Of a DNA stretch of 64,000 bases, positions 48,838 to 58,557 are shown piece after piece (positions within the stretch are counted from its first letter, which is position 1; each line of letters begins with the position of its first letter). The notes below the pieces were generated by a model that saw nothing but the letters and a program-made list of their open reading frames with translations, was not told the DNA's origin and did no database searches. This DNA is from Thermus sp. LT1-2-5 (GTDB lineage Bacteria; Deinococcota; Deinococci; Deinococcales; Thermaceae). The position numbers and the translations under genes were made by a program. Location: positions 62,001 to 126,000 of the forward strand of contig NZ_BSRG01000005.1 of assembly GCF_040363165.1 (NCBI RefSeq). Reading direction: 5' to 3'.

Positions 48838-49288
48838 CCAAAAGCACCAGGGCCCGGGCCTGGACGTGGGAGGGGGCCAGGCCCTCCGAGGTCTTGAAGC
48901 TTAGGCCCACGCGGTCCGGGGGAAGCCCCAGGAGGCGGGCCAGGTTTTCCACCAAAGCCTGGCGGTGGGGGGAAAGCTTGGGCCGATCCAGGGTGAGGAC
49001 GAGGCTCACCTGGAGGAGCCGCCCCCCCAAGGCCTCCACCCGGGCCAGGGCCTCCCGCAAGAACGCCTCGCTCCTCGCCCCGCGCCAGCGGGGGTCGGTA
49101 TCGGGAAAGAGGAGGCCGATGTCCCCCAGGCCATAGGCGGCGAGGAGGGCGTCGGTGAGGGCGTGGAGGGCGGCGTCCCCGTCCGAGTGGGCCACCGCCC
49201 CCACGGGGCTCGGCAGGGCGAGGCCGCAGAGGTAAAGGGGCCTTCCCTCGGCAAGAAGGTGGCTATCCTCCCCGTAGCCGATGCGCAT
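48830..49288 (-). CDS. ispF: 2-C-methyl-D-erythritol 2,4-cyclodiphosphate synthase
   Basis: Zinc enzyme of the MEP isoprenoid pathway. 152 residues with the metal motif GYGEDSHLL (Asp-x-His), HSDGDAALHALTDALLAAYGLGDIGLLFPDTDP and the C-terminal SFKTSEGLAPSHVQARALVLL. All expected catalytic and zinc residues appear present. Leaderless start with TAAAGT. Followed by the TRIC-type gene in the same operon. Confidence 0.96.
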   Translation of the reverse strand: MRIGYGEDSHLLAEGRPLYLCGLALPSPVGAVAHSDGDAALHALTDALLAAYGLGDIGLLFPDTDPRWRGARSEAFLREALARVEALGGRLLQVSLVLTLDRPKLSPHRQALVENLARLLGLPPDRVGLSFKTSEGLAPSHVQARALVLLDG

Positions 49289-49291
49289 GGC

Positions 49292-49297
49292 TATACT
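49292..49297 (+). promoter_or_regulatory. Leaderless -10 of the HD gene
   Basis: TATACT ends 7 bases before the ATG at 49305. Overlaps the ispF -10 by 3 bases. Confidence 0.6.
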
Positions 49298-49300
49298 TTA
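49295..49300 (-). promoter_or_regulatory. Leaderless -10 of ispF
   Basis: Minus-strand TAAAGT ends 6 bases before the ATG (49288). Overlaps the opposing -10 by 3 bases. Confidence 0.6.
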
Positions 49301-49304
49301 GGGC

Positions 49305-49856
49305 ATGCCGCGCTTCGAGGAAGCCCTGGCCCTCATGGAGGCCTGGACGGAAAGCCCGTCCTTGCGCCGGCACATGCGGGCGGTGGAGGTGGCCATGCGG
49401 GCTTACGCCCGCCGCTTTGGGGAGGACGAGGAGCTTTGGGCCATGGCCGGGGTCCTCCACGACATGGACTACGAGAAGTACCCCGAGGCGCACCCCTACC
49501 GGGGGGTGGAGGAGCTTAGGCGCCTCGGTTACCCTGAGGAGGTCCTCAGGGCCATCCTGGCCCACGCCAGCTACACCGGGGTTCCCCGGGAAAGCCTCAT
49601 GGCCAAGGCCCTCTTCGCCGTGGACGAGCTCACGGGCCTTATCGCCGCCGCGGTCTACGTGCGCCCGGACCGTTCCATCTTGGGCCTGGAGCTTTCCAGC
49701 CTGAAGAAGAAGTTCAAGGACAAGGCCTTCGCCAAGGGGGTGAACCGGGAGGAGATCCGGTTGGGGGCCGAGGAGCTAGGGGTGCCCTTGGACGAGCACC
49801 TGGCCTTTGTGCTCGAGGCCATGAAGCGGGAGGCCCACCTGCTAGGCCTCGCCTAG
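49305..49856 (+). CDS. HD-domain hydrolase
   Basis: 183-residue cytoplasmic phosphohydrolase. His in RRHMRAVEVAM, the HD pair in GVLHDMDYEKYPEAHPY and Asp in LFAVDELTGLI make a compact HD domain with a plausible metal site. It resembles small HDIG-type putative hydrolases. Substrate unknown. The C-terminal stretch SLKKKFKDKAFAKGVNREEI is conserved in this family. Confidence 0.88.
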   Translation: MPRFEEALALMEAWTESPSLRRHMRAVEVAMRAYARRFGEDEELWAMAGVLHDMDYEKYPEAHPYRGVEELRRLGYPEEVLRAILAHASYTGVPRESLMAKALFAVDELTGLIAAAVYVRPDRSILGLELSSLKKKFKDKAFAKGVNREEIRLGAEELGVPLDEHLAFVLEAMKREAHLLGLA

Positions 49857-49879
49857 TTGCCCCAAGGGCCTTGCCCCGC

Positions 49880-49885
49880 TAGGGT
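49880..49885 (+). promoter_or_regulatory. -10 of the FUN14-like gene
   Basis: TAGGGT ends 7 bases before GTG 49893. A GGGAGG also lies there and could act as Shine-Dalgarno. Confidence 0.4.
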
Positions 49886-49892
49886 GGGAGGC

Positions 49893-50213
49893 GTGGAGCT
49901 TCCCGACCTTACCCCTTACCTTGGGCAGATGACCTTTGGCGGCCTGGCCGGCTATGCCGTGGGCTACGCTTTGAAGAAGGTGGGCCGCCTCCTCGCTTTG
50001 GCCCTAGGGCTTCTCTTCGTGGCCCTGCAGCTCCTCGCCCAGGCCGGCTACGTGGAGGTGGACTGGACCCGCATCCAGCGGGACGTGGAGCCTTTGCTCC
50101 AGCAGCCTGGCCTAAAGAGCCTCTGGGAGAGGCTCCTCGCCACCCTCACCTACAACCTGCCCTTTGGGGCAAGCTTTGTGGGGGGACTTATTCTAGGCCT
50201 CCGGGCCGGATGA
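49893..50213 (+). CDS. FUN14-domain membrane protein
   Basis: 106 residues from GTG 49893. It contains a FUN14-type pattern: MTFGGLAGYAVGYALKKVGRLLALALGLLFVALQLL (two helices), a short polar stretch and a final helix LPFGASFVGGLILGL. Bacterial FUN14 proteins have no known function. The longer frame from 49857 starts in the previous gene's stop region and is not used. Its last 26 bases overlap the converging gene. Confidence 0.82.
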   Translation: MELPDLTPYLGQMTFGGLAGYAVGYALKKVGRLLALALGLLFVALQLLAQAGYVEVDWTRIQRDVEPLLQQPGLKSLWERLLATLTYNLPFGASFVGGLILGLRAG

Positions 50214-50760
50214 GCCGCTGGGGCGTGGCGATGAGGTCCACCCGCCGTTCGGGGGGGACGGGGAGCCTGGGGTAGACCATCACCGGGTGGGCCAGGGTGG
50301 CGAAGGGGGCTTCCACCCGGAGCCAGGCCTGGGGAAAGCCGTAGCCCTTCCCCACCCAGCCCCCCTCCTCGTCCACGGCCACCGCCCCGATGAGGACGAG
50401 GTCCAGGCTTTGCCCTTCCAGGCTCACGGGTATTCCGTAGCGGTAGGCCTCCCGCACCCGCTTGAGCCGCCTGGGGTCCAGGTCCTTGAGGAGCAAAAAC
50501 TCCCCCGGCCGGTCGGGATGGGGAAGGAAAAGCTCTTTTCCCTGGCGCAAGGCCTCCTCCCTGAGGGGCTTGAGCACGGCGTCCATGCCGGCCAGGATGC
50601 GCTTAGCCCCTTGAAACTCCGGGGTCTTGAGGAGGCGCTCCGCCGCTTTCCTGGCCCCCAGGAAGTTGGGGTGGTGGCCGTGGGGAGGGGTGGGGTGGAG
50701 GGCGAGGCCGAAGCGGGCCAGGGCGTTCCAGACTTCTTCCCGAAGCTCACCCAGGGTCAT
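50188..50760 (-). CDS. 5-formyltetrahydrofolate cyclo-ligase-like protein
   Basis: 190 residues resembling the MTHFS fold, especially the branch with GWVGKGYGFPQAWLRVE, which stands in for the GxGxGYYD nucleotide loop, and RVREAYRYGIPV, LDLVLIGAVAVDEEGG and VDLIATPQRLI. Canonical family motifs are only partly kept, so activity on 5-formyl-tetrahydrofolate is uncertain. A weak GAGGG precedes ATG 50760. Divergent from dnaE. Confidence 0.75.
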   Translation of the reverse strand: MTLGELREEVWNALARFGLALHPTPPHGHHPNFLGARKAAERLLKTPEFQGAKRILAGMDAVLKPLREEALRQGKELFLPHPDRPGEFLLLKDLDPRRLKRVREAYRYGIPVSLEGQSLDLVLIGAVAVDEEGGWVGKGYGFPQAWLRVEAPFATLAHPVMVYPRLPVPPERRVDLIATPQRLIRPGGLE

Positions 50761-50802
50761 CCTGAGCCCTCACTTTGACCGGGGTGGGAGGCGCCGTCAA
50801 GC

Positions 50803-50808
50803 TAAACT
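50803..50808 (+). promoter_or_regulatory. Leaderless -10 of dnaE
   Basis: TAAACT ends 7 bases before the dnaE ATG (50816). No Shine-Dalgarno. Confidence 0.6.
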
Positions 50809-50815
50809 AGGGCCT

Positions 50816-53800
50816 ATGGGCCGAAAGCTCCGCTTTGCCCACTTGCACCAGCACACCCAGTTCTCCCTTCTGGACGGGGCGGCCAAGCTTTCTGACCTCC
50901 TCAAGTGGGTCAAGGAGGTTTCCCCCGAGGACCCCGCCTTGGCCATGACCGACCACGGCAACCTCTTTGGGGCGGTGGAGTTTTATAAAAAGGCCACCTC
51001 CATGGGCGTGAAGCCCATCCTGGGATACGAGGCCTACGTGGCGGCGGAAAGCCGCTACGACCGTAAGCGGGGCAAGGGCCTGGATGGGGGTTACTTTCAC
51101 CTCACCCTCCTCGCCAAGGACTTCAAGGGCTACCAGAACCTGGTGCGCCTGGCGAGCCGGGCCTACCTCGAGGGCTTCTACGAAAAGCCCCGCATCGACC
51201 GGGAGATCCTACGGGAGCACGCCGAGGGCCTCATCGCCCTTTCTGGGTGCTTGGGGGCGGAGATCCCCCAGTTCATCCTGCAAGACCGCCTGGACCTGGC
51301 GGAGGCCCGGCTCAACGAGTACCTCTCCATCTTCGGCGACCGCTTCTTCATCGAGATCCAAAACCACGGCCTTCCCGAGCAGCAAAAGGTCAACCAGGTC
51401 CTCAAGGAGTTCGCCCGCAAGTACGGCCTGGGCATGGTGGCCACCAACGACGGCCACTACGTGCGGAAGGAGGACGCCCGGGCCCACGAGGTGCTCCTGG
51501 CCATCCAGTCCAAGAGCACCCTGGACGACCCCGATCGCTGGCGCTTTCCCTGCGACGAGTTCTACGTGAAGACCCCGGAGGAGATGCGGGCCATGCTCCC
51601 CGAGGAGGAGTGGGGGGACGAGCCCTTTGACAACACGGTGGAGATCGCCCGCCTGTGCAACGTGGACCTCCCCATCGGGGACAAGATGGTCTACCGCATT
51701 CCCCGCTTCCCCCTCCCCGAGGGGCGCACGGAGGCCCAGTACCTGATGGAGCTCACCCTAAAGGGCCTCCTTGACCGCTACCCCGACCGCATCACCCCGG
51801 AGGTTTACCGGGAGCTCTTCCGCCGCCTGGGGAAGATCCCGCCCCACGGGGACGGCAAGGCCTTGGCCGAGGCCTTGGCCCAAGTGGAGAAGGAGGCCTG
51901 GGAAAGGCTCATGGCCGAGCTTCCCCCCTTGGAGGGGGTGCGGGAGTGGACGGCGGAGGCCATCCTGCACCGGGCCCTTTACGAGCTTTCCGTGATTGAG
52001 CGCATGGGCTTTCCCGGGTACTTCCTCATCGTGCAGGACTACATCAACTGGGCCAAGGAGCACCGGGTTTCCGTGGGCCCTGGGCGGGGAAGCGCGGCGG
52101 GGAGCCTGGTGGCCTACGCCGTGGGCATCACCAACATCGACCCCCTGCGCTTTGGCCTCCTCTTTGAGCGCTTCTTGAACCCCGAGCGGGTGTCCATGCC
52201 GGACATCGACACGGACTTCTCCGACCGCAAGCGGGACCAGGTGATCCAGTACGTGCGGGAGCGGTACGGGGAGGACAAGGTGGCCCAGATCGGCACCTTC
52301 GGGAGCCTGGCCTCCAAGGCCGCCTTGAAGGATGTGGCCCGGGTCTACGGCATCCCCCACAAGAAGGCGGAGGAGCTGGCCAAGCTCATCCCCGTGCAGT
52401 TCGGCAAGCCCAAGCCCTTGGCCGAGGCCATCCAGGTGGTGCCGGAGCTGAAGGCGGAGATGGAGAAGGACCCCAAGGTGCGGGAGGTCATAGAGGTGGC
52501 CATGCGCCTCGAGGGCCTAAACCGCCACGCCTCCGTGCACGCCGCCGGGGTGGTGATCGCCGCCGAGCCCCTCACCGACCTCGTCCCCCTCATGCGGGAC
52601 CAGGAGGGCCGCCCCGTCACCCAGTACGACATGGGGGCGGTGGAGGCCTTGGGCCTCTTGAAGATGGACTTCCTTGGCCTCCGCACCCTTACCTTTTTGG
52701 AGGAGGCCAAGCGGATCGTGGAGGAGTCCAAGGGGGTGGTCCTGGACTACGATCGGCTTCCCCTGGACGACCCCAAGACCTTTGAGCTCCTCGCCCGGGG
52801 GGAGACCAAGGGGGTGTTCCAACTGGAGTCGGGGGGCATGACGGCCACGGTGCGGGGGCTCAAGCCCAGGCGGGTGGAGGACATCATCGCCTTGGTTTCC
52901 CTCTACCGCCCCGGGCCCATGGAGCACATCCCCACCTACATCCGCCGCCACCACGGCCAGGAGCCCGTGAGCTACGCCGAGTTCCCCCATGCGGAGAAGT
53001 ACCTGAGGCCCATCCTGGACGAAACCTACGGCATCCCCGTCTACCAGGAGCAGATCATGCAGATCGCCTCGGCGGTGGCGGGGTATTCCCTGGGGGAGGC
53101 GGACCTGCTCAGGAGGGCAATGGGCAAAAAGAAGGTGGAGGAAATGCAAAAACACCGGGAGCGCTTCGTGCGGGGGGCCAAGGAGCGGGGCGTTCCGGAG
53201 GAGGAGGCCAATCGGCTTTTCGATATGCTGGAGGCCTTCGCCAACTACGGCTTCAACAAGAGCCATGCCGCCGCCTACAGCCTCCTCTCCTACCAGACCG
53301 CCTACGTGAAGGCCCACTACCCCGTGGAGTTCATGGCCGCCCTCCTCAGCGTGGAGCGCCACGACTCGGACAAGGTGGCGGAGTACATAAGGGATGCCCG
53401 GGCCATGGGCATTCCCGTCCTGCCCCCGGACATCAACCGCTCCGGCTTTGACTTCAAGGTGGTGGGGGAGGAGATCCTCTTCGGCCTCTCTGCGGTGAAG
53501 AACGTGGGGGAGGCGGCGGCGGAGGCCATCCTTAGGGAGAGGGAGCAGGGTGGGCCGTTCAAGAGCCTGGGGGACTTCCTGAAGCGCCTGGACGAGAAGG
53601 TGGTCAATAAGCGCACCCTCGAGTCCCTCATCAAGGCGGGGGCCTTCGACGCCTTTGGGGACCGGGCGCGGCTCCTCGCCTCCTTAGAGCCCCTCCTGCG
53701 CTGGGCGGCGGAGAGCCGGGAGCGGGCCCGTTCGGGGATGATGGGCCTCTTTGCCGAGGTGGAGGAGCCCCCTTTGGTGGAGGCCGAGCCCCTGGACGAG

Positions 53801-54484
53801 ATCACCCGGCTCCGCTACGAGAAGGAGGCCCTGGGCATCTACGTTTCTGGCCACCCCGTCCTCCGTTACCCCGGGCTTAAGGAAGCGGCGAGCTGCGCCT
53901 TGGAGGAGCTGGAGGAGTTCGTGCGGGGGCTACCGCCCCGGTCCCGGGTCCTCCTTGCGGGCATGGTGGAGGAGGTGGTGCGCAAGCCCACCAAGAGCGG
54001 GGGGATGATGGCCCGCTTCACCCTTTCCGACGAGACGGGGGCCCTGGAGGTGGTGGCCTTCGGCCGGGCCTACGAGGGGGTTTCCCCCAAGCTCAAGGAG
54101 GACACGCCCCTTCTGGTCCTGGCGGAGGTGGAGCGGGAGGAGGGGGGGCTCAGGGTCATCGCCCAAGGGGTCTGGACCCACGAGGAGGTGGCGGAGGCGC
54201 CCAAGGCGGTGGAGGTGGAGGTGGACCACGCCCTTTTGGACGAGAAGGGGGTGGCCCTCTTCAAAAGCCTTCTAGACGAGCACCCTGGGGCCCTTCCCCT
54301 CTATGTCCGGGTGCAGGGTCCCTTTGGCGAGGCCCTTTTTGCCCTGCGGGAGGCCCGGGTGGCGGAGGAGGCCCGCTTGGCCCTCGAGGCCGAAGGCTTC
54401 CGCGCCTACCTGGTGCCCGACCGGGAGGCCTTCCTCCAGGGGAACGGGGGGAATGGGGCCAAGGAGGAGGCGGTGCCCTTCTAA
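50816..54484 (+). CDS. dnaE: DNA polymerase III alpha subunit
   Basis: Replicative polymerase. 1222 residues, collinear with T. aquaticus DnaE. N-terminal PHP domain with metal-binding HLHQHTQFSLLDG and MTDHGNLFG (1-280), polymerase core with GRGSAAGSL and the catalytic PDIDTDFSD (Asp463 and Asp465), tandem helix-hairpin-helix (about 800-870), and C-terminal OB and tau-binding regions. No intein is inserted, unlike some T. thermophilus strains. Start ATG 50816 is leaderless; upstream in-frame codons belong to the opposite-strand gene. Confidence 0.98.
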   Translation: MGRKLRFAHLHQHTQFSLLDGAAKLSDLLKWVKEVSPEDPALAMTDHGNLFGAVEFYKKATSMGVKPILGYEAYVAAESRYDRKRGKGLDGGYFHLTLLAKDFKGYQNLVRLASRAYLEGFYEKPRIDREILREHAEGLIALSGCLGAEIPQFILQDRLDLAEARLNEYLSIFGDRFFIEIQNHGLPEQQKVNQVLKEFARKYGLGMVATNDGHYVRKEDARAHEVLLAIQSKSTLDDPDRWRFPCDEFYVKTPEEMRAMLPEEEWGDEPFDNTVEIARLCNVDLPIGDKMVYRIPRFPLPEGRTEAQYLMELTLKGLLDRYPDRITPEVYRELFRRLGKIPPHGDGKALAEALAQVEKEAWERLMAELPPLEGVREWTAEAILHRALYELSVIERMGFPGYFLIVQDYINWAKEHRVSVGPGRGSAAGSLVAYAVGITNIDPLRFGLLFERFLNPERVSMPDIDTDFSDRKRDQVIQYVRERYGEDKVAQIGTFGSLASKAALKDVARVYGIPHKKAEELAKLIPVQFGKPKPLAEAIQVVPELKAEMEKDPKVREVIEVAMRLEGLNRHASVHAAGVVIAAEPLTDLVPLMRDQEGRPVTQYDMGAVEALGLLKMDFLGLRTLTFLEEAKRIVEESKGVVLDYDRLPLDDPKTFELLARGETKGVFQLESGGMTATVRGLKPRRVEDIIALVSLYRPGPMEHIPTYIRRHHGQEPVSYAEFPHAEKYLRPILDETYGIPVYQEQIMQIASAVAGYSLGEADLLRRAMGKKKVEEMQKHRERFVRGAKERGVPEEEANRLFDMLEAFANYGFNKSHAAAYSLLSYQTAYVKAHYPVEFMAALLSVERHDSDKVAEYIRDARAMGIPVLPPDINRSGFDFKVVGEEILFGLSAVKNVGEAAAEAILREREQGGPFKSLGDFLKRLDEKVVNKRTLESLIKAGAFDAFGDRARLLASLEPLLRWAAESRERARSGMMGLFAEVEEPPLVEAEPLDEITRLRYEKEALGIYVSGHPVLRYPGLKEAASCALEELEEFVRGLPPRSRVLLAGMVEEVVRKPTKSGGMMARFTLSDETGALEVVAFGRAYEGVSPKLKEDTPLLVLAEVEREEGGLRVIAQGVWTHEEVAEAPKAVEVEVDHALLDEKGVALFKSLLDEHPGALPLYVRVQGPFGEALFALREARVAEEARLALEAEGFRAYLVPDREAFLQGNGGNGAKEEAVPF

Positions 54485-54487
54485 AGG

Positions 54488-54513
54488 AAAAAGGGCCGGG
54501 TAAAACCCGGCCC
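54488..54513 (-). terminator. Bidirectional terminator between dnaE and groEL
   Basis: Stem GGGCCGGGT/ACCCGGCCC with an AAA loop (54493-54513). On the minus strand it is followed by TTTTT (54488-54492), a strong groEL terminator; towards dnaE only TT follows. Confidence 0.85.
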
Positions 54514-54527
54514 TTCGCCTTAGGCGC

Positions 54528-56162
<1,635 letters not shown>

Positions 56163-56170
56163 TCACCTCC

Positions 56171-56476
56171 TTACTGCAGAACCGCCAAAAGGTCGCGCTC
56201 GGAGAGGATCACGTACTCCTCGCCGTCAATCTCGATCTCGGTGCCGCCGTACTTGGCGAAGACCACGATGTCCCCCTCCTTGACCTCGAGGGGCACCTTC
56301 TGGCCGTTGTCCAAGATGCGGCCCGAGCCCACCGCGATCACCTTGCCCTTCTGGGGCTTCTCCTTGGCGGTGTCGGGGAGCACGATGCCGCCCTTGGTCT
56401 TGGGCTCCTCCTCAATCCGCTTCACCACAACCCGATCGCCTAGGGGTTTAATCACGGTCTTCACCTCCGCAGCCAT
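56171..56476 (-). CDS. groS: Co-chaperonin GroES (10 kDa)
   Basis: 101 residues, nearly identical to T. thermophilus GroES from [20 protein letters not shown] onward. The mobile loop ([21 protein letters not shown]) is intact. ATG 56476 is chosen over the GTG at 56482; GGGGGGAG precedes it. It leads the groES-groEL operon behind a promoter and a CIRCE-like inverted repeat. Confidence 0.97.
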   Translation of the reverse strand: MAAEVKTVIKPLGDRVVVKRIEEEPKTKGGIVLPDTAKEKPQKGKVIAVGSGRILDNGQKVPLEVKEGDIVVFAKYGGTEIEIDGEEYVILSERDLLAVLQ

Positions 56477-56489
56477 CTTCACTCCCCCC

Positions 56490-56518
56490 TTTGACGCTCA
56501 AAGGCCGAGAGTGTCAAA
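56490..56518 (-). promoter_or_regulatory. CIRCE-like HrcA operator in the groES leader
   Basis: TTTGACGCTC (56490-56499), 9-base spacer, GAGTGTCAAA (56509-56518). The arms match at 9 of 10 bases. The spacer length and the CTC-N9-GAG core equal CIRCE (TTAGCACTC-N9-GAGTGCTAA), but the outer bases differ. It lies just downstream of the promoter, as usual for HrcA. Confidence 0.7.
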
Positions 56519-56527
56519 CCAAGGGTC

Positions 56528-56556
56528 ATTATTTTGCCCCCGCCTCCTTTTGTCAA
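56528..56556 (-). promoter_or_regulatory. groES-groEL promoter
   Basis: Minus strand: -35 TTGACA (56551-56556), 17-base spacer, -10 AATAAT (56528-56533). One of the best sigma-A promoters in the window. Confidence 0.85.
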
Positions 56557-56573
56557 GGGGGTTGAGGGGGGGC

Positions 56574-57646
56574 TTATAAACGAAGGGGCTCGTCCCCCCG
56601 CACCACCCGGAGCTCCAGGCGGTGGGCGGCCAGCACCCCCCTAAGGGCCAGGGCGCGGAGGAGCCCGGGGGTGCGGCCCCGCGCCGGGCGGCCCTTTTCC
56701 CCGGGGAAGAGGAAGTAGCCCTCGGGCAGAAGGAGGAGGACCCCTTTCCGGGCCTGCCTCGCCCCCAGGAGGGCGGCCTTTAAAAAGGCCTCTTCCGCTC
56801 CTTGGGTAAGGAGAGGTAGGTGCTCCCCCAGGGGGCGGGGGGTGGAAGGGCGGGGCCGGGGGTGGGGGCCAGGCGGGCCAGGAGGGAAAGGGCACGCTCC
56901 AGGTGGGCCCTTCCCCGGCCCAGGGGCAGGACTTCTCCGGCGGAAAGGCCAAAGCGCTCTCCCCGGGCCTCCGCTTGGAGGAGGAGCCAGGCGGCGAGGC
57001 TCGTTGCGTGGTCCAGGTAGCTGGGGTGGAGGCTTTGGGTGTCTATGTGGAGGAAGAGGCTACCGAGAAGGGTTTTCTCCACCTCCCGCACCACGGGGTA
57101 GCCCAGGCGGGCGCTGGCCTTGCGGGCGAGGAGCCTGGGGGTGTCCCCTGGGGTGAAGGGGCGGAGGCCCTTGGCCTCCAGGGGGTCGGGAAGGCCAAAG
57201 GTGGCCGGCAGGCCTTCCGCATAGAAGCTTGGGGCGGGCCGGTAGGGGGGAAGGGCCCGGAGGGAGGGGTAGACCAGGACGTGGCCCGCTTCCAGGACAA
57301 GGACCCTTTTTCCAAACCCCAAGGGACTTTGGAGCCCTAAGGAGAGGCGTAGGGGGTGTAGGCCCCGCCGGCGGTAGGCGTAACCGAGGGGCAAGACGAG
57401 GCGCAACCGCCCCCAGGCCACCCCGGAAAGGGCCCTGGGGGCCAGGCCTAAGGGGGCGGAGGGAAGGGCCTCGAGGCGGAAAAGGAGGGGCAAGGGGCTA
57501 AAAAGCGCCACCGCTACCCGGCCCTCCCCCCGTTGCCCGGGAAAGCCCGGGGGAAAACCGTGGGCGTGAACCCGGACCCGGGCGAGGTGGGGAGCCCAGT
57601 AGAGGAGGGAAAGGAGGCCTAGGGCCAAAAGCCCGAGCAGGCTCAC
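56574..57646 (-). pseudogene. DUF58 protein, frameshifted near the 3' end
   Basis: DUF58 (von Willebrand-like) protein normally encoded with MoxR. The frame from ATG 57646 gives two N-terminal helices, the beta-sandwich and the DUF58 block LRPFTPGDTPRLLARKASARLGYPVVREVEKTLLGSLFLHID, then stops at 56780. The adjacent frame continues as GEHLPLLTQGAEEAFLKAAL, then GARQARKGVLLLLPEGYFLF and an end LRVVRGDEPLRL with stop 56574. One missing base in the C5-T-G5 run (about 56828-56838) explains this. It overlaps the MoxR stop by 4 bases. Restored length about 357 residues. Confidence 0.75.
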
Positions 57647-58557
57647 GGGGCCTCCACCGGCACGGGGACCTCCCCTAGGGCTTCCGCCACCAAGCCCTCG
57701 GGGCTTACCCCAGAAAGCTCCGCCTCGAGCCTCAGGAGCAGCCGGTGGGGGATGGCGGCGGCGAAGGCCCGCTTGAGGTCCTCAGGGACGACAAAGGAGC
57801 GGCCTTCCAAGAAGGCCAGGGCCTGGGCCAGACCCTCCACCTGGAGAAGCGCCCGGGGCGAGGGGCCAAGGCGCACCTCCTCCCGTTCCCTAAGCCAGGT
57901 GGCCAGGGCGAGAAGGTAGTCCAAAAGCTCCTCCGCCACCCGCACCCGCCGCACCGCCTGCCTCAGGGCTAAAAGCTCTTCCGCCTGGGCCACGGGCGCC
58001 AGGCCTTCCAGGGGGTCTTTTTCCCGCAGGGCCTGAAGGAGGGCCTTCTCGTCGGGAAGGCCTAGGGAAAGCCTTGCGGCGAAGCGGTCCCGCTGGGCCA
58101 CGGGCAGGGGGTAGGTACCCTCCTCCTCCACCGGGTTTTGCGTGGCCAGGACGAAGAAGGGCTGGGGCAAGGGGTGGGTTTTCCCCTCCAGGCTCACCTG
58201 CCCTTCCCCCATGGCCTCGAGGAGGGCCGACTGGGTGCGGGGGGTGGCCCGGTTGAGCTCGTCCACCAGGAGAACCTGGGCGAAAAGGGGGCCCTTTTCC
58301 CAGAAGAGGCCGCCTTCCCGGTACAGGTAGACCCCGGTGAGGTCCTGAGGCAAGAGGTCCGGGGTCATTTGAATGCGGCTAAAGGAAAGGCCCAAGACCC
58401 GGGCCAAGGCCTTGGCGAAGGTGGTCTTTCCCGTCCCGGGAACGTCCTCCAGGAGGAGGTGGCCTCCGGCCAGGAAGGTGGCCAAGGAAAGCTTAAGCGT
58501 TTCCTCCCGCAGAAAAACCCGGCCCGCTAAGGCTTCTTGGACCCGTGCGAGGAGCAT
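57643..58557 (-). CDS. MoxR-family AAA+ ATPase
   Basis: 304 residues: Walker A VPGTGKTTFAKALA (about 39-52), Walker B LLVDELNRATPRTQSALLEAM, sensor 1 LATQNPVEEEGTYPLPVAQRDRFA and the C-terminal lid. MoxR ATPases act as chaperones that mature partner proteins, often with DUF58 and von Willebrand proteins, as here (DUF58 downstream, DUF4129 upstream). Its first 31 bases overlap the DUF4129 gene. Confidence 0.95.
   Translation of the reverse strand: MLLARVQEALAGRVFLREETLKLSLATFLAGGHLLLEDVPGTGKTTFAKALARVLGLSFSRIQMTPDLLPQDLTGVYLYREGGLFWEKGPLFAQVLLVDELNRATPRTQSALLEAMGEGQVSLEGKTHPLPQPFFVLATQNPVEEEGTYPLPVAQRDRFAARLSLGLPDEKALLQALREKDPLEGLAPVAQAEELLALRQAVRRVRVAEELLDYLLALATWLREREEVRLGPSPRALLQVEGLAQALAFLEGRSFVVPEDLKRAFAAAIPHRLLLRLEAELSGVSPEGLVAEALGEVPVPVEAP

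Noticed and set aside
50816-54484. Intein in dnaE
   Set aside because: Inteins are known in dnaE of some T. thermophilus strains, but this protein is collinear with the intein-free T. aquaticus protein at 1222 residues.
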